Below are positions 1 through 6,713 of a stretch of DNA of 9,473 nucleotides, one piece after another. Origin of the DNA: an uncultured Alistipes sp. (GTDB taxonomy: Bacteria; Bacteroidota; Bacteroidia; Bacteroidales; Rikenellaceae); NCBI GenBank assembly GCA_900549685.1, contig UROX01000096.1, forward strand, positions 1 to 9,473. Reading direction: 5' to 3'. The translations under genes and the position numbers were made by a program. Below the pieces are notes generated by a model that saw only the letters and a program-made list of their open reading frames with translations, ran no database searches and was not told the origin of the DNA. Each line of letters opens with the position of its first letter. Position 1 is the stretch's first letter.

Positions 1-605
1 ACAATCCGAACGGTCCTACTTATACCGTCCCTGTCGGCGAAGTTTTCATTATTAAGTATGAAAACGGCAAGACGGACAAGATATCGGGTTATTCGGTACG
101 TTCGAAGTCGGGACATTCGCGGTTCGTTACGGATGAAGCCTTTCCGAAATATCAGGGAGAAGTCGCTTTTGCCTATGGACTCGGAGTAGGAGATGCGTCG
201 AATGTGTTGAATACGGACCGTATTCTTTTCGAAACCGTTCACGGCGTCCGGGTCAATCCTTACCTGTTTGTCGGTATGGGGTTGGGTTTCAATTATTTTT
301 ATGGATTGCTCAGTGACTATGGTTATGAAGAAGATGACGATACGATGGGCGTGTTGCCGGTATTCGTCGATTTCAAAGGGTATTGTCCCGTGTCTCCGAA
401 AACGTCGGTTTATCTCGCATGGGATCTGGGAGCTGCAGTCGGGGTCAGCGGTTTGGCGGAAGGTACGGATTTTTACACCAGTATCGGACCGGGTGTCAGT
501 TTCGGCGGTTCGCAAGGCGGAGTGAAAGGCGATTTCGGTATACGGTTCCAGCATATGGGAGAGGGGCTGAATGCCGTTTTGTTCCGTGTCGGATGCACGT
601 TCTGA
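1..605 (+). CDS. Outer-membrane beta-barrel protein, 3' part (5' end outside window)
   Basis: The reading frame is open from base 3 to the stop at 603-605, giving about 200 residues with no start inside the window. An internal ATG-free start near 204 would cut off clearly coding sequence, so the gene is treated as truncated by the window edge. The first visible residues (NPNGPTYTVPVGEVFIIKYENG region) match a segment common in Bacteroidota envelope proteins that precedes a C-terminal barrel. The rest alternates short hydrophobic and aromatic strands with glycine-rich turns (VGMGLGFNYFYG, YLAWDLGAAVGVSG, DFGIRFQHMG) and ends in a terminal Phe (VGCTF), as is usual for barrels inserted by the BAM machinery. 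It is therefore inferred to be an outer-membrane protein. Ligand and specific role cannot be read. A hairpin terminator follows. Confidence 0.72.
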   Translation, partial: NPNGPTYTVPVGEVFIIKYENGKTDKISGYSVRSKSGHSRFVTDEAFPKYQGEVAFAYGLGVGDASNVLNTDRILFETVHGVRVNPYLFVGMGLGFNYFYGLLSDYGYEEDDDTMGVLPVFVDFKGYCPVSPKTSVYLAWDLGAAVGVSGLAEGTDFYTSIGPGVSFGGSQGGVKGDFGIRFQHMGEGLNAVLFRVGCTF

Positions 606-625
606 CCGATGTGCCTTAAAACAGG

Positions 626-647
626 CCGGCCGTAATTGACGGGCCGG
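626..647 (+). repeat. Short GC hairpin after the barrel gene
   Basis: CCGGCC (626-631) pairs with GGCCGG (642-647) across a ten-base loop, about 20 bases after the stop of the barrel gene. No T-tract follows, so it is more likely an mRNA 3'-end stabilising structure than a terminator on its own. It may act together with the longer hairpin at 694-748. Confidence 0.3.
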
Positions 648-693
648 AAGGAGTTTGTCCGGATCGTACAAGACAGACGGAGGGACTGACCGC

Positions 694-748
694 GAGGCCG
701 GACAACGGAGCGCATTCGGAGACGGGTGCGGATTCGTTGTCCGGCTTC
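694..748 (+). terminator. Long stem-loop terminator
   Basis: GCCGGACAACG (697-707) is a perfect 11-base inverted repeat of CGTTGTCCGGC (735-745). Counting one G-T pair, the stem extends to 694/748, and a further inner CGCA/TGCG helix lies at 711-714/727-730. The right arm is followed by TTCCGTGCGTTTT, a weak T-tract. It separates the barrel gene from the 816 promoter and probably ends the upstream transcript. Confidence 0.6.
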
Positions 749-772
749 CGTGCGTTTTCCCGATTAATTTTT

Positions 773-780
773 TATCTTTG
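773..780 (+). promoter_or_regulatory. Bacteroidota -7 box upstream of the 816 gene
   Basis: TATCTTTG matches the TAnnTTTG consensus used by the Bacteroidota primary sigma factor. The start of transcription would fall near 786, giving a leader of about 30 bases to the ATG at 816. No good TTTG sits at the usual 19-21 base spacing; a GTTTT at 754-758 is the nearest candidate but is too close. Confidence 0.6.
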
Positions 781-815
781 ACAGATATAAACCCACTTAA
801 AAAAGACTGAACTCT

Positions 816-2030
816 ATGAAGAAACTGTTTTTGTTGCCTCTGTTGGCCCTGTGCTGTGTGTATGGCTGTTCTCCCGCGACGGACGGAGAGCAGGCCGCCG
901 ATAAGTTGCCGTCCGGGGGAGAAATGCCGATTCTGGCGTGGTACGGCATCCCGTCCGACAGCTCGACGCTGGAGCGTTTCGTCGAACTCAAGGAGACGGG
1001 TATCACGCACCATTTCTCGGAAGGATACCGCGATGCCGATGCGATGCAGCGGGCGCTCGATCTGGCCCAGCAGGTGGGGATCAAACTGATCGTCTCCTGT
1101 CCCGAGCTGAGAAAAGAGCCCGAGGCGACCGTCAAGCGTTTTATGAACCATCCCGCCGTGGCCGGTTATTTCCTGCGCGACGAACCCAGCTGCGACGATT
1201 TCGCTGCGCTGGGCGAATGGGCAGCCCGTATCCGTGCGACGGACGACGAGCATTTCTGCTATCTGAACCTGTTCCCCAACTACGCTCCGCTGGAAGTGCT
1301 CAAGGCCGACAGCTACCGCGATTACGTGCATCGTTTCGATCAGGAGGTGCCGCTCCAGCTGCTCTCCTTCGACCACTATCCGGTGGTGGGCGACACCTAC
1401 CGGGGCGAGTGGTACGAAAACCTCGAAATCTTCTCGGACGAAGCCCGCAAGGCCGGAAAGCCTTTCTGGGCCTTCGCGCTTACGACGGCGCATACGCCCT
1501 ACCCGATTCCCGACCTGGCGCAGCTCCGGTTTCAGATATACAGCGATCTGGCTTACGGTGCACAGGGCATTCAGTATTTCACCTACTGGACGCCGGGCAA
1601 GAATCCCAACTGGAACTTCCATCACGGCCCCATCGGTCTGGACGGCAAGCGCACCGACGTGTATGACAAGATTAAGACGATGAACGAAGAGATCAAGGCG
1701 CTCACCGGCGTGTTCCTCGGTTCGGAAGTGATCGCGGTACGTCATACGGGCGACACGATTCCGCAGGGAACGCAGCGATTGGAGGAACTGCCCGAAGGCG
1801 TGAAATACCTTGAGACGGAAGGATCGGGAGCCGTGGTCTCGCAGTTGCGCAACGGTGACAACCGTTTCCTCGTGATCGTGAACCGGGATTTCAAAAAGCG
1901 CATGAAGCTCTCCATCGGACTCGCTCCGGGGATGAAACGCATTCTCAAGGACGGCTCCATCATTCCCGCTTCGGTGTATTCCGATACGGTGATGGTCGAG
2001 CCGGGCGATGCGATGATCTATATGTACTGA
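816..2030 (+). CDS. TIM-barrel glycoside hydrolase-like lipoprotein (paralogue 1)
   Basis: 404 residues. The N-terminus is a lipoprotein signal peptide with a lipobox ending at Cys18 (VYGC), so it is anchored in the envelope, possibly on the surface. The body reads as an (alpha/beta)8 barrel with candidate strands at MPILAWYGIP (37-46), GIKLIVSC (88-95), AGYFLRDEP (116-124), FCYLNLFP (147-154), LQLLSFDHYP (180-189), PFWAFAL (216-222) and GIQYFTYWTP (251-260). A small beta-rich C-terminal domain (about 325-404) follows. RDEP with Glu123 sits where clan GH-A enzymes carry the acid/base NEP motif. No Glu is visible at the end of strand 7, where the clan's nucleophile would be, and Asp186 in SFDHYP is the other conserved acid. 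A carbohydrate-active role is an inference from fold and motifs; substrate and exact family are not recognised. The next gene, 26 bases downstream, is a paralogue, so the two are probably cotranscribed. Confidence 0.75.
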   Translation: MKKLFLLPLLALCCVYGCSPATDGEQAADKLPSGGEMPILAWYGIPSDSSTLERFVELKETGITHHFSEGYRDADAMQRALDLAQQVGIKLIVSCPELRKEPEATVKRFMNHPAVAGYFLRDEPSCDDFAALGEWAARIRATDDEHFCYLNLFPNYAPLEVLKADSYRDYVHRFDQEVPLQLLSFDHYPVVGDTYRGEWYENLEIFSDEARKAGKPFWAFALTTAHTPYPIPDLAQLRFQIYSDLAYGAQGIQYFTYWTPGKNPNWNFHHGPIGLDGKRTDVYDKIKTMNEEIKALTGVFLGSEVIAVRHTGDTIPQGTQRLEELPEGVKYLETEGSGAVVSQLRNGDNRFLVIVNRDFKKRMKLSIGLAPGMKRILKDGSIIPASVYSDTVMVEPGDAMIYMY

Positions 2031-2056
2031 GTGTCGGACGATAAAAAACGATCTAA

Positions 2057-3268
2057 ATGAATCTGAGAAACAGATGTATGCTGAGTGTCGCCCTGCTCGC
2101 TTCGTTCGGCGGGGGCATGCAGCTTCGGGCGCAGGAAAAGCTGGCTTCCACCGGTGAGATGCCCATTCTCGCATGGCACGGCATTCCGGCCGAAGAGACG
2201 ACCGTCGAGCGGTTCCGGGAACTCAAAGAGGCCGGGTTCACCCATAACTTCAGTTTTTACCGGACGGCCGAACAGGTGGCCAAAGCACTCGACGTGGCGC
2301 AGAAAACGGGGATCAAGCAGATCATTACCTGCGGCGAACTGTTGTCCGAGCCGGAAAAAACAGTCGCCCGTTTCAAGAAACATCCCGCACTGGCCGGCTA
2401 TTTCCTTCGCGACGAGCCGTTGTGCAGCGATTTCGCCGCGCTGGGTGAATGGGCCAAGCGGATACGGGCGGTGGACGACGATCATTTCTGTTACCTGAAC
2501 CTGTTCCCTACCGGACCGAAGGAGCATTTCGATGCGCTGGGTGCGAAGGATTACCGCGACTATGTGTCGCGTTTCGACAAGGAGGTGCCGCTTCAGTTCC
2601 TCTCGTTCGACCACTACCCTATTACTTACGATGGTCTCAAAGCCGAGTGGTACGAGAATCTCGAGGAATTCGCCGATGAGGCCAAAAAGGCGGGTAAGGA
2701 TTTCTGGGCTTTCGCGCTGGCGACGGCGCACGGGCCTTATCCCGTTCCGACGATGGCCATGTTGCGTTTGCAGATGTACAGCAACCTGGCTTACGGCGCA
2801 CAGGGGTTGCAGTATTTCACCTATTGGACGCCGGCCGGAGATTCGCATTGGGATTTCCAGTTCGGGCCGATCGGTCTGGACGGCAAGCGCACGGAGGCTT
2901 ACGACCGGGTGAAGGCCATGAACGAGGAACTGCGCAATCTGTCGGGCGTTTTCTTCGGCGCGAAGGTGGACTGGGTGCGTCATACCGGACCGAAAATTCC
3001 GCGCAAGACCGTCCGGCTGACGCGGTTGCCCGAGCCTGTGAAGGTGCTCGAGACCGAAGGCACGGGAGCCGTCGTGTCGCAGCTCGAAAACGGAGGGCAC
3101 ACTTTTCTCGTGATCGTCAATCGGGATTATCGCCAGAGCATGAAACTGACCTTCTATGCCGGACCTTCGGTCAAACGGATTCTCAAGGACGGCTCCATTG
3201 TCCCGTCCGATGCGTATAAAGGTGTCATGGAAGTCGATCCGGGCGATGCCGTGATCTATATGTGGTAG
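2057..3268 (+). CDS. TIM-barrel glycoside hydrolase-like periplasmic protein (paralogue 2)
   Basis: 403 residues, about 64% identical by hand alignment to the product of the gene immediately upstream, with one single-residue gap in the first half and a few residues of length difference near 150-160. The whole barrel and the C-terminal domain are shared. The conserved acids are in the same places: RDEP with Glu120 and SFDHYP with Asp185. The N-terminus differs: a basic MNLRNR start, a hydrophobic core and a likely signal peptidase I site after Ala25 (LRA before QEK), with no lipobox Cys. This copy is therefore expected to be soluble in the periplasm or secreted, whereas its partner is lipid-anchored. 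The ATG at 2057 follows an A-rich stretch and agrees with the signal peptide. Function is inferred as glycan-related hydrolysis. A strong terminator follows the stop. Confidence 0.75.
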   Translation: MNLRNRCMLSVALLASFGGGMQLRAQEKLASTGEMPILAWHGIPAEETTVERFRELKEAGFTHNFSFYRTAEQVAKALDVAQKTGIKQIITCGELLSEPEKTVARFKKHPALAGYFLRDEPLCSDFAALGEWAKRIRAVDDDHFCYLNLFPTGPKEHFDALGAKDYRDYVSRFDKEVPLQFLSFDHYPITYDGLKAEWYENLEEFADEAKKAGKDFWAFALATAHGPYPVPTMAMLRLQMYSNLAYGAQGLQYFTYWTPAGDSHWDFQFGPIGLDGKRTEAYDRVKAMNEELRNLSGVFFGAKVDWVRHTGPKIPRKTVRLTRLPEPVKVLETEGTGAVVSQLENGGHTFLVIVNRDYRQSMKLTFYAGPSVKRILKDGSIVPSDAYKGVMEVDPGDAVIYMW

Positions 3269-3285
3269 GCGTCCACGCCGTTTCT

Positions 3286-3318
3286 AAAGCCGTCTCTCCC
3301 GCGAGAGACGGCTTTTTT
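3286..3318 (+). terminator. Rho-independent terminator of the paralogue pair
   Basis: GCCGTCTCTC (3289-3298) and GAGAGACGGC (3303-3312) form a perfect ten-base stem with a four-base loop, extended by AAA/TTT and followed by TTTTTT (3313-3318). On the minus strand the same stem is followed only by TTT, so it could also weakly stop the convergent acetyltransferase gene. Confidence 0.92.
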
Positions 3319-3373
3319 GTTTCGATAGGGCTGGCGGACAGGTTGCGTTACGACGTTTTTCCGGCGGTCAGAT

Positions 3374-3655
3374 TTACATCTTTCCCGTTTTCGTGAGATC
3401 GGCATATTCGGGATGGCGTTTCAGATAGACCCGAGTGAAGGAGCATTCGGGAACGATCCGCAGACCTCTTTCCCGGGCATAATCGAGTACGTGCCGGGTC
3501 ATCATCGAGGCGATGCCCTGCCCTTCGAGGATGCGGGGAACCCATGTGCGGGAGATAATCATGCCGTCGTCCGTCGGAATGTATTCGATGAAAGGCGTCT
3601 CGTGCTGCCCTGCTTGCAGTTCGAAACGATGGCTGTGTGCGTTGTGCGTAATCAT
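3374..3655 (-). CDS. Small GNAT-family N-acetyltransferase (YjdJ/NATD1-like)
   Basis: 93 residues, matching the short single-domain GNAT group (Pfam Acetyltransf_CG, PF14542) in length and layout. Visible features: an N-terminal strand pair with HRFELQAGQ and FIEYIP; the acetyl-CoA loop after VPRILEGQGIA (39-49, R-x-x-G-x-G form with Gly45 and Gly47); the helix MMTRHVLDYARERGL; and the family's C-terminal signature VPECSFTRVYLKRHPEY (68-84), including Cys71. It is predicted to be a cytosolic acetyl-CoA-dependent acetyltransferase; the acceptor is unknown for this group. The ATG at 3655 follows an A-rich run (ACAAAAAACGC), which supports this start. It is convergent with the paralogue pair and stands alone. 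No TAnnTTTG box was found upstream. Confidence 0.87.
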   Translation of the reverse strand: MITHNAHSHRFELQAGQHETPFIEYIPTDDGMIISRTWVPRILEGQGIASMMTRHVLDYARERGLRIVPECSFTRVYLKRHPEYADLTKTGKM

Positions 3656-4297
3656 GCGTTTTTTGTATCGTTCGGGCAGATATCGTGCCGGAATGGCGTG
3701 CAGAGCATGGCTCGTATCGCTCCCGGAAAGGGCTGCGGGGACGACACGAGCCGGGGCCGGGCTGTTTCGGAGGGGGACAGATGCCTCCGTCCCTCCCCGA
3801 GATGAATACTCACTCGAACAGGACGTCGGATGATCCGGTGATTCGATTCGGTCGCCAAAACAGGCTGTGTTCTCGAATTGGGTACGACAGGGCGAGATTC
3901 GATTCCGGCCGACAGGTGTCGTCCCCGGAGCTTTTCTCGGACCGGAATCGTCAGAAGGGTCGTTATGCGGATCGTTCGCTGTTTCCGGAGCGGATTCCGC
4001 AATGCGACTCGGGGAATGTTTTTTGCGGAAAGCGTTTGGAATTCGTCAGGAACGATTAGTATTTACAGCTTTGCCCTGCTGTCAGAGGATGGGATATGTT
4101 TGTTTGCCGATCGGTCGTTTCACGAATGTTCGGGTTTGTGTAACTTTAAATATTCCTTTGTTTATACATGTTTTCAAACGGTCGGACCGGCCGAGTACGG
4201 TTCCTTCACGGTTGTGAGAATCCGCAGAAAACTCGCATCCGGAACCGGGGTGTCATCGTATCGCTCGCTTGCTATTAATCTTAAAATAATTCGAGTT
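3656..4297. other. Long intergenic stretch without a convincing gene
   Basis: About 640 bases between the divergent acetyltransferase and 105-residue-protein genes. Open frames occur on both strands but they are rich in Arg and Ser, lack domain-like patterns and overlap each other, as expected of chance frames in GC-rich DNA. Small hairpins are visible, including CGGAGG/CCTCCG at 3768-3773/3784-3789 and TTCCGCAA/TTGCGGAA at 3995-4002/4023-4030. From about 4050 the sequence becomes more AT-rich, which fits the promoter region of the gene at 4298. No tRNA, riboswitch or mobile element was recognised. Confidence 0.5.
4118..4148 (+). promoter_or_regulatory. Possible promoter for the 4298 gene
   Basis: TTTC (4118-4121) and TAACTTTA (4141-4148) are separated by 19 bases. 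Each differs by one base from the Bacteroidota TTTG / TAnnTTTG consensus. The predicted start near 4154 would leave a leader of about 145 bases before the ATG, so a closer, unrecognised promoter is possible. Confidence 0.35.
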
Positions 4298-4615
4298 ATG
4301 ATGAATGTGCGCAAAGGAGAACTCTACGTGTTTTGCAGTGAGTCGGCGGAGACCGGGCCGATATATGCGGTTTTCGAGGAGTACGAGTCGGGTTGCCTGT
4401 ATGTGAACTTTATGCTTTCGACCGACCGTTTCGAGACGGAAGGTTGTTTGCCCGACGGATATGTCTGTGCTCGTCCGGCGACCGAAGACGAGAAAACGGA
4501 CTTCGAAAGAAGGTTGGAAATTTATCGTCATCGGTTGTCGCGCATCGAGCGTTGTCTGTCGGAGCGCGGGATCGGCGATATGGAGGAGGAATTGAGCGAA
4601 CTGCTGATCGTATAG
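4298..4615 (+). CDS. Hypothetical acidic 105-residue protein
   Basis: The frame is open further upstream, but the ATG pair at 4298 and 4301 lies just after an A/T-rich stretch (TTAAAATAATTCGAG) typical of Bacteroidota start regions, and protein-like composition begins there. The first half (about 8-60) looks like a small beta-sheet unit (ELYVFCSE, PIYAVFEEYE, CLYVNFML, YVCARPA). The second half (about 61-105) is a charged, probably helical segment rich in Glu and Arg (DEKTDFERRLEIYRHRLSR), ending in an acidic tail. There is no signal peptide or membrane segment, so it is probably cytosolic. It carries four Cys residues (13, 33, 50, 57) but no recognisable metal-binding spacing. I do not recognise the family and assign no function. 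It is an isolated gene upstream of tRNA-Leu. Confidence 0.65.
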   Translation: MMNVRKGELYVFCSESAETGPIYAVFEEYESGCLYVNFMLSTDRFETEGCLPDGYVCARPATEDEKTDFERRLEIYRHRLSRIERCLSERGIGDMEEELSELLIV

Positions 4616-4772
4616 TCGTCCTCGGAGTATCCGACGGCGTGTTTGGGTGTCGATTTTTGCACGGCGCGTTTTGACGTTTCGTAAGGGCGGAGGATGCGTG
4701 AAAGCGGCATTGAAGAAAGAGACCGGCGGCGGGACGCGAAAAGGGCAAATCGGTTCGTCGGGAAACGCCGGA

Positions 4773-4804
4773 TTTGCATTTCAGCCGGATATGCCTTATA
4801 TTTG
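4773..4804 (+). promoter_or_regulatory. Consensus Bacteroidota promoter for tRNA-Leu
   Basis: TTTG (4773-4776) and TATATTTG (4797-4804) are separated by 20 bases, matching both elements of the Bacteroidota primary promoter exactly. Transcription would begin near 4810, about 28 bases before the mature tRNA. The leader holds a small GTCGC/GCGAC hairpin (4814-4818/4825-4829), presumably removed by RNase P processing. Confidence 0.85.
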
Positions 4805-4837
4805 CTCCGCTTCGTCGCGAGCGTGCGACCGAAAAGG

Positions 4838-4923
4838 GCTCGGATGGCGGAATCGGTAGACGCGTCGGACTTAAAATCCGATAAACCGAAAGGTTTGTGC
4901 GGGTTCAATTCCCGCTCCGAGTA
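4838..4923 (+). tRNA. tRNA-Leu, anticodon UAA
   Basis: A complete class II tRNA of 86 bases including the discriminator. The acceptor stem pairs 4838-4844 with 4916-4922, ending in a G1-U72 wobble rather than G-C, followed by discriminator A (4923), as expected for leucine. The anticodon stem TCGGA/TCCGA (4865-4869/4877-4881) encloses the loop CTTAAAA with anticodon TAA at 4872-4874. A long variable arm (AAACC/GGTTT) precedes the T arm GCGGG/CCCGC with TTCAATT loop. CCA is not encoded and must be added after transcription. A36-A37-A38 (4874-4876) is the determinant read by MiaA, which is encoded nearby on the other strand. It reads UUA and UUG codons. Confidence 0.95.
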
Positions 4924-4928
4924 CTCTT

Positions 4929-4964
4929 AAAGGATACTGTTTGCTATGCAGACAGTATCCTTTT
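4929..4964 (+). terminator. Rho-independent terminator of tRNA-Leu
   Basis: AAAGGATACTGT (4929-4940) and ACAGTATCCTTT (4952-4963) form a perfect 12-base stem; inner pairs extend it to a three-base loop at 4945-4947. The right arm ends in TTTT (4961-4964). It starts five bases after the tRNA, so the transcript is monocistronic. Confidence 0.92.
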
Positions 4965-5283
4965 GTCATTTATTCTTCGTGTACAGGTCTTTTGTCCCGG
5001 ACTTTCCTGTCTTGTTGCCGCAGTCTGCCGCGCTTCTGTTTTCTCGGTCGGTTCTATCTCCGGGCCGCCCTCTCTGAGGTTGATATCCTTCGGTGCGTTC
5101 GCTCGGAAGTCGCCGGGGTTATTTATCGGTATCAAATAGCCGGAACGTCAGCGGGGAAACGTCCTCTTGTAGTGAAAAACGTCCTTCTGCGAACGGTATC
5201 CGAAAGGAGACCGGAAGCGTGGAAAACGGCAGGCGTCGGTCCGGAATCTGCGGATGCCGCGTTCTGTCGCGGAACGGATCCGG
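4965..5283. other. Intergenic stretch between tRNA-Leu and the miaA 3' end
   Basis: About 320 bases with no supported gene. Both flanking units end here (convergent). A CCGCG/CGCGG hairpin at 5257-5261/5268-5272 lies just after the miaA stop in the minus direction but has no T-tract, so it is not called a terminator. No promoter or RNA gene was recognised. Confidence 0.5.
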
Positions 5284-6210
5284 TTACGAAAGGGGCAACG
5301 TGTCGCGGAGGTATTGTTCGATGGCGGCGGCGCATGTTTCTCCCCCTTCGAACCATCGGGTGCGAGCGTCCCGGCCGAACCATGTTTCCTGGCGTTTGGC
5401 ATAGCGGCGGCTGTTGCGCTTGATAAGCTCGACGGCTCTTTCGCGGGATATTTTCCCGTCGAAAAAGTCGAAGAGTTCCCGGTAGCCGACCGTTTGCAGC
5501 GCGTTGCAGTCACGCAGTCCGTATAGCGAACGGGCTTCTTGTTCCAGCCCCTGTTCCATCATGTGGTCCACCCGCCGGTCGATTCGGTCATACAGCACAT
5601 GTCGCATCATACGGATTCCGACCCGGACGATGCCGAACGGCCGCGGCTGCGGAATGCCTTTGCGCAGGGTGCTGTACGGCTGTCCGCTTTGCAGACACAC
5701 CTCCAGCGCACGGATGACCCGCTGGGGATTGTTGCGGTCCATTTGTTCGTAGTATTCGGGGTCGAGCGCCTTGAGTTGTGCGCGCAGCGGAGCGAGGCCT
5801 TCGGTCCGCAGGCGTTCTGCGAGACTGTTCCTCAGCGCGGTATCCGCCGTAGGCAGAGTGTCTATGCCGTTGCAGAGCGCGTCGATATAGAGACCCGATC
5901 CGCCCACCAGAAAAAGCACGTCGTGTTTTTCGAACAGTTTTTCGAGCAGTTCGAGCGCATCCGCCTCGAAGAGGCCGGCCGAATAGTCTTCGAGCACGCT
6001 GCGGGTGCCGATGAAATGATGGGGTACGGCGGCCAGTTCCTCCGCATCGGGTTTGGCGGTTCCGATGGTCATTTCCCGATAGATCTGACGGGAATCGGAC
6101 GATACGATTTCCGAACCGAAGGCACGGGCCAGACGGATGGAGGTCGCCGTTTTCCCGGTCGCTGTGGCGCCGAGCAGGACTACGAGGGTTTTGTTATTCA
6201 TCGTCTCCAT
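5284..6210 (-). CDS. miaA: tRNA dimethylallyltransferase MiaA
   Basis: 308 residues, the normal family length. The enzyme transfers the dimethylallyl group of DMAPP to N6 of A37 in tRNAs that read codons beginning with U, which steadies codon-anticodon pairing. Visible motifs: the P-loop GATATGKT (14-21), the catalytic-site segment SSDSRQIY (37-44) with Asp39, IGTAKP (49-54), VGGSGLYIDAL (102-112), NPQRVIRALEV in the middle, and the C-terminal tRNA-binding KRQETWFGRD. It is cytosolic. The coding start at 6210 overlaps the upstream gene by 17 bases; a second ATG at 6201, with GGAG just before it, would overlap by 8 bases and is an equally good start. Either way the gene is likely translated by coupling to its upstream neighbour and transcribed from the promoter near 6721. 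tRNA-Leu(UAA), a substrate, lies on the opposite strand about 360 bases beyond its 3' end. Confidence 0.97.
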   Translation of the reverse strand: METMNNKTLVVLLGATATGKTATSIRLARAFGSEIVSSDSRQIYREMTIGTAKPDAEELAAVPHHFIGTRSVLEDYSAGLFEADALELLEKLFEKHDVLFLVGGSGLYIDALCNGIDTLPTADTALRNSLAERLRTEGLAPLRAQLKALDPEYYEQMDRNNPQRVIRALEVCLQSGQPYSTLRKGIPQPRPFGIVRVGIRMMRHVLYDRIDRRVDHMMEQGLEQEARSLYGLRDCNALQTVGYRELFDFFDGKISRERAVELIKRNSRRYAKRQETWFGRDARTRWFEGGETCAAAIEQYLRDTLPLS

Positions 6211-6694
6211 AAGAATCGTCGTAAGTGTCGAATTCGTCGAAACCGTCCATCGCCTCGTCGAAAATCGACCGGTTGCCGGTCGGTTTTTCGGGATCGAACT
6301 GGTCGGGAGCCGCTCCGTTGGCGAACATGACGCGGGGGTAGCGCTCTCCGGGCTGCGGGTGCAGGGCTTCGACCGTTTCGAGGTAATAGGCTCTCTCCCC
6401 GGCTGGGTCGAAACGGTAGATCAACCGGTCGCCGTAGCGGCGGATGATGTCGCTCAACAAAGTGTCCTCCATAAGGGCCGGACCGGTTGCGGTCTGCCCG
6501 TGGCCGAATTCCTTCAGCCGGTTCCAGCTGTCGTCCGCCGTGAAAAACGAGACGTCCGTCCGCTCGCGATAGCGGAGGTCGTCGCGGATGAAAGCATGGA
6601 GATCGCTCAACGAAAGATCTGCCGGAACTTCGTAGTCCCGCAGAAAGTAATCGTCCTCGTCACTGAGCATGCGCATTCGAAAGATGATGGACAT
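6194..6694 (-). CDS. PRiA4_ORF3-family protein (IS1096 passenger TnpR-like)
   Basis: 166 residues from the ATG at 6694. The sequence fits Pfam PRiA4_ORF3 (PF07929), often annotated as 'plasmid pRiA4b ORF-3' or 'IS1096 element passenger TnpR': an N-terminal IIFRMRMLSD strand, RDYEVPADLSLSDLHAFI, the SFFTADDSWN segment, RLIYRFDPAGERAYYLE, and a very acidic C-terminal tail (FDEAMDGFDEFDTYDD). Despite the family label there is no resolvase catalytic motif and no mobile-element context, so the name should not be read as function; the role is unknown. The frame is open up to 6883, but the longer start would run through the promoter box at 6714-6721, so 6694 is preferred. It overlaps miaA by 8-17 bases and is the first gene of that operon. 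Confidence 0.88.
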   Translation of the reverse strand: MSIIFRMRMLSDEDDYFLRDYEVPADLSLSDLHAFIRDDLRYRERTDVSFFTADDSWNRLKEFGHGQTATGPALMEDTLLSDIIRRYGDRLIYRFDPAGERAYYLETVEALHPQPGERYPRVMFANGAAPDQFDPEKPTGNRSIFDEAMDGFDEFDTYDDSYGDDE

Positions 6695-6713
6695 GATTTC
6701 GGGTATGAATGTC

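Noticed and set aside
2018..3100. Long open frame of 360 codons on the minus strand
   Set aside because: It is antisense to the second TIM-barrel gene, and its His/Arg-rich composition reflects the codon pattern of the real gene on the plus strand.
3652..4002. Open frame of 116 codons on the minus strand upstream of the acetyltransferase
   Set aside because: It is rich in Arg, Pro and Ser, has no recognisable pattern and overlaps equally long chance frames on the plus strand.
5257..5272. CCGCG/CGCGG hairpin as the miaA terminator
   Set aside because: The stem is only five bases and no T-tract follows on the minus strand.
5539..6330. Open frame of 263 codons on the plus strand
   Set aside because: It runs antisense to miaA and the end of the PRiA4_ORF3 gene, both well supported.
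6194..6694. Reading the 'IS1096 passenger TnpR' family label as evidence of a mobile element
   Set aside because: There is no transposase, no terminal inverted repeats and no target duplication nearby; the family is widespread in chromosomes.
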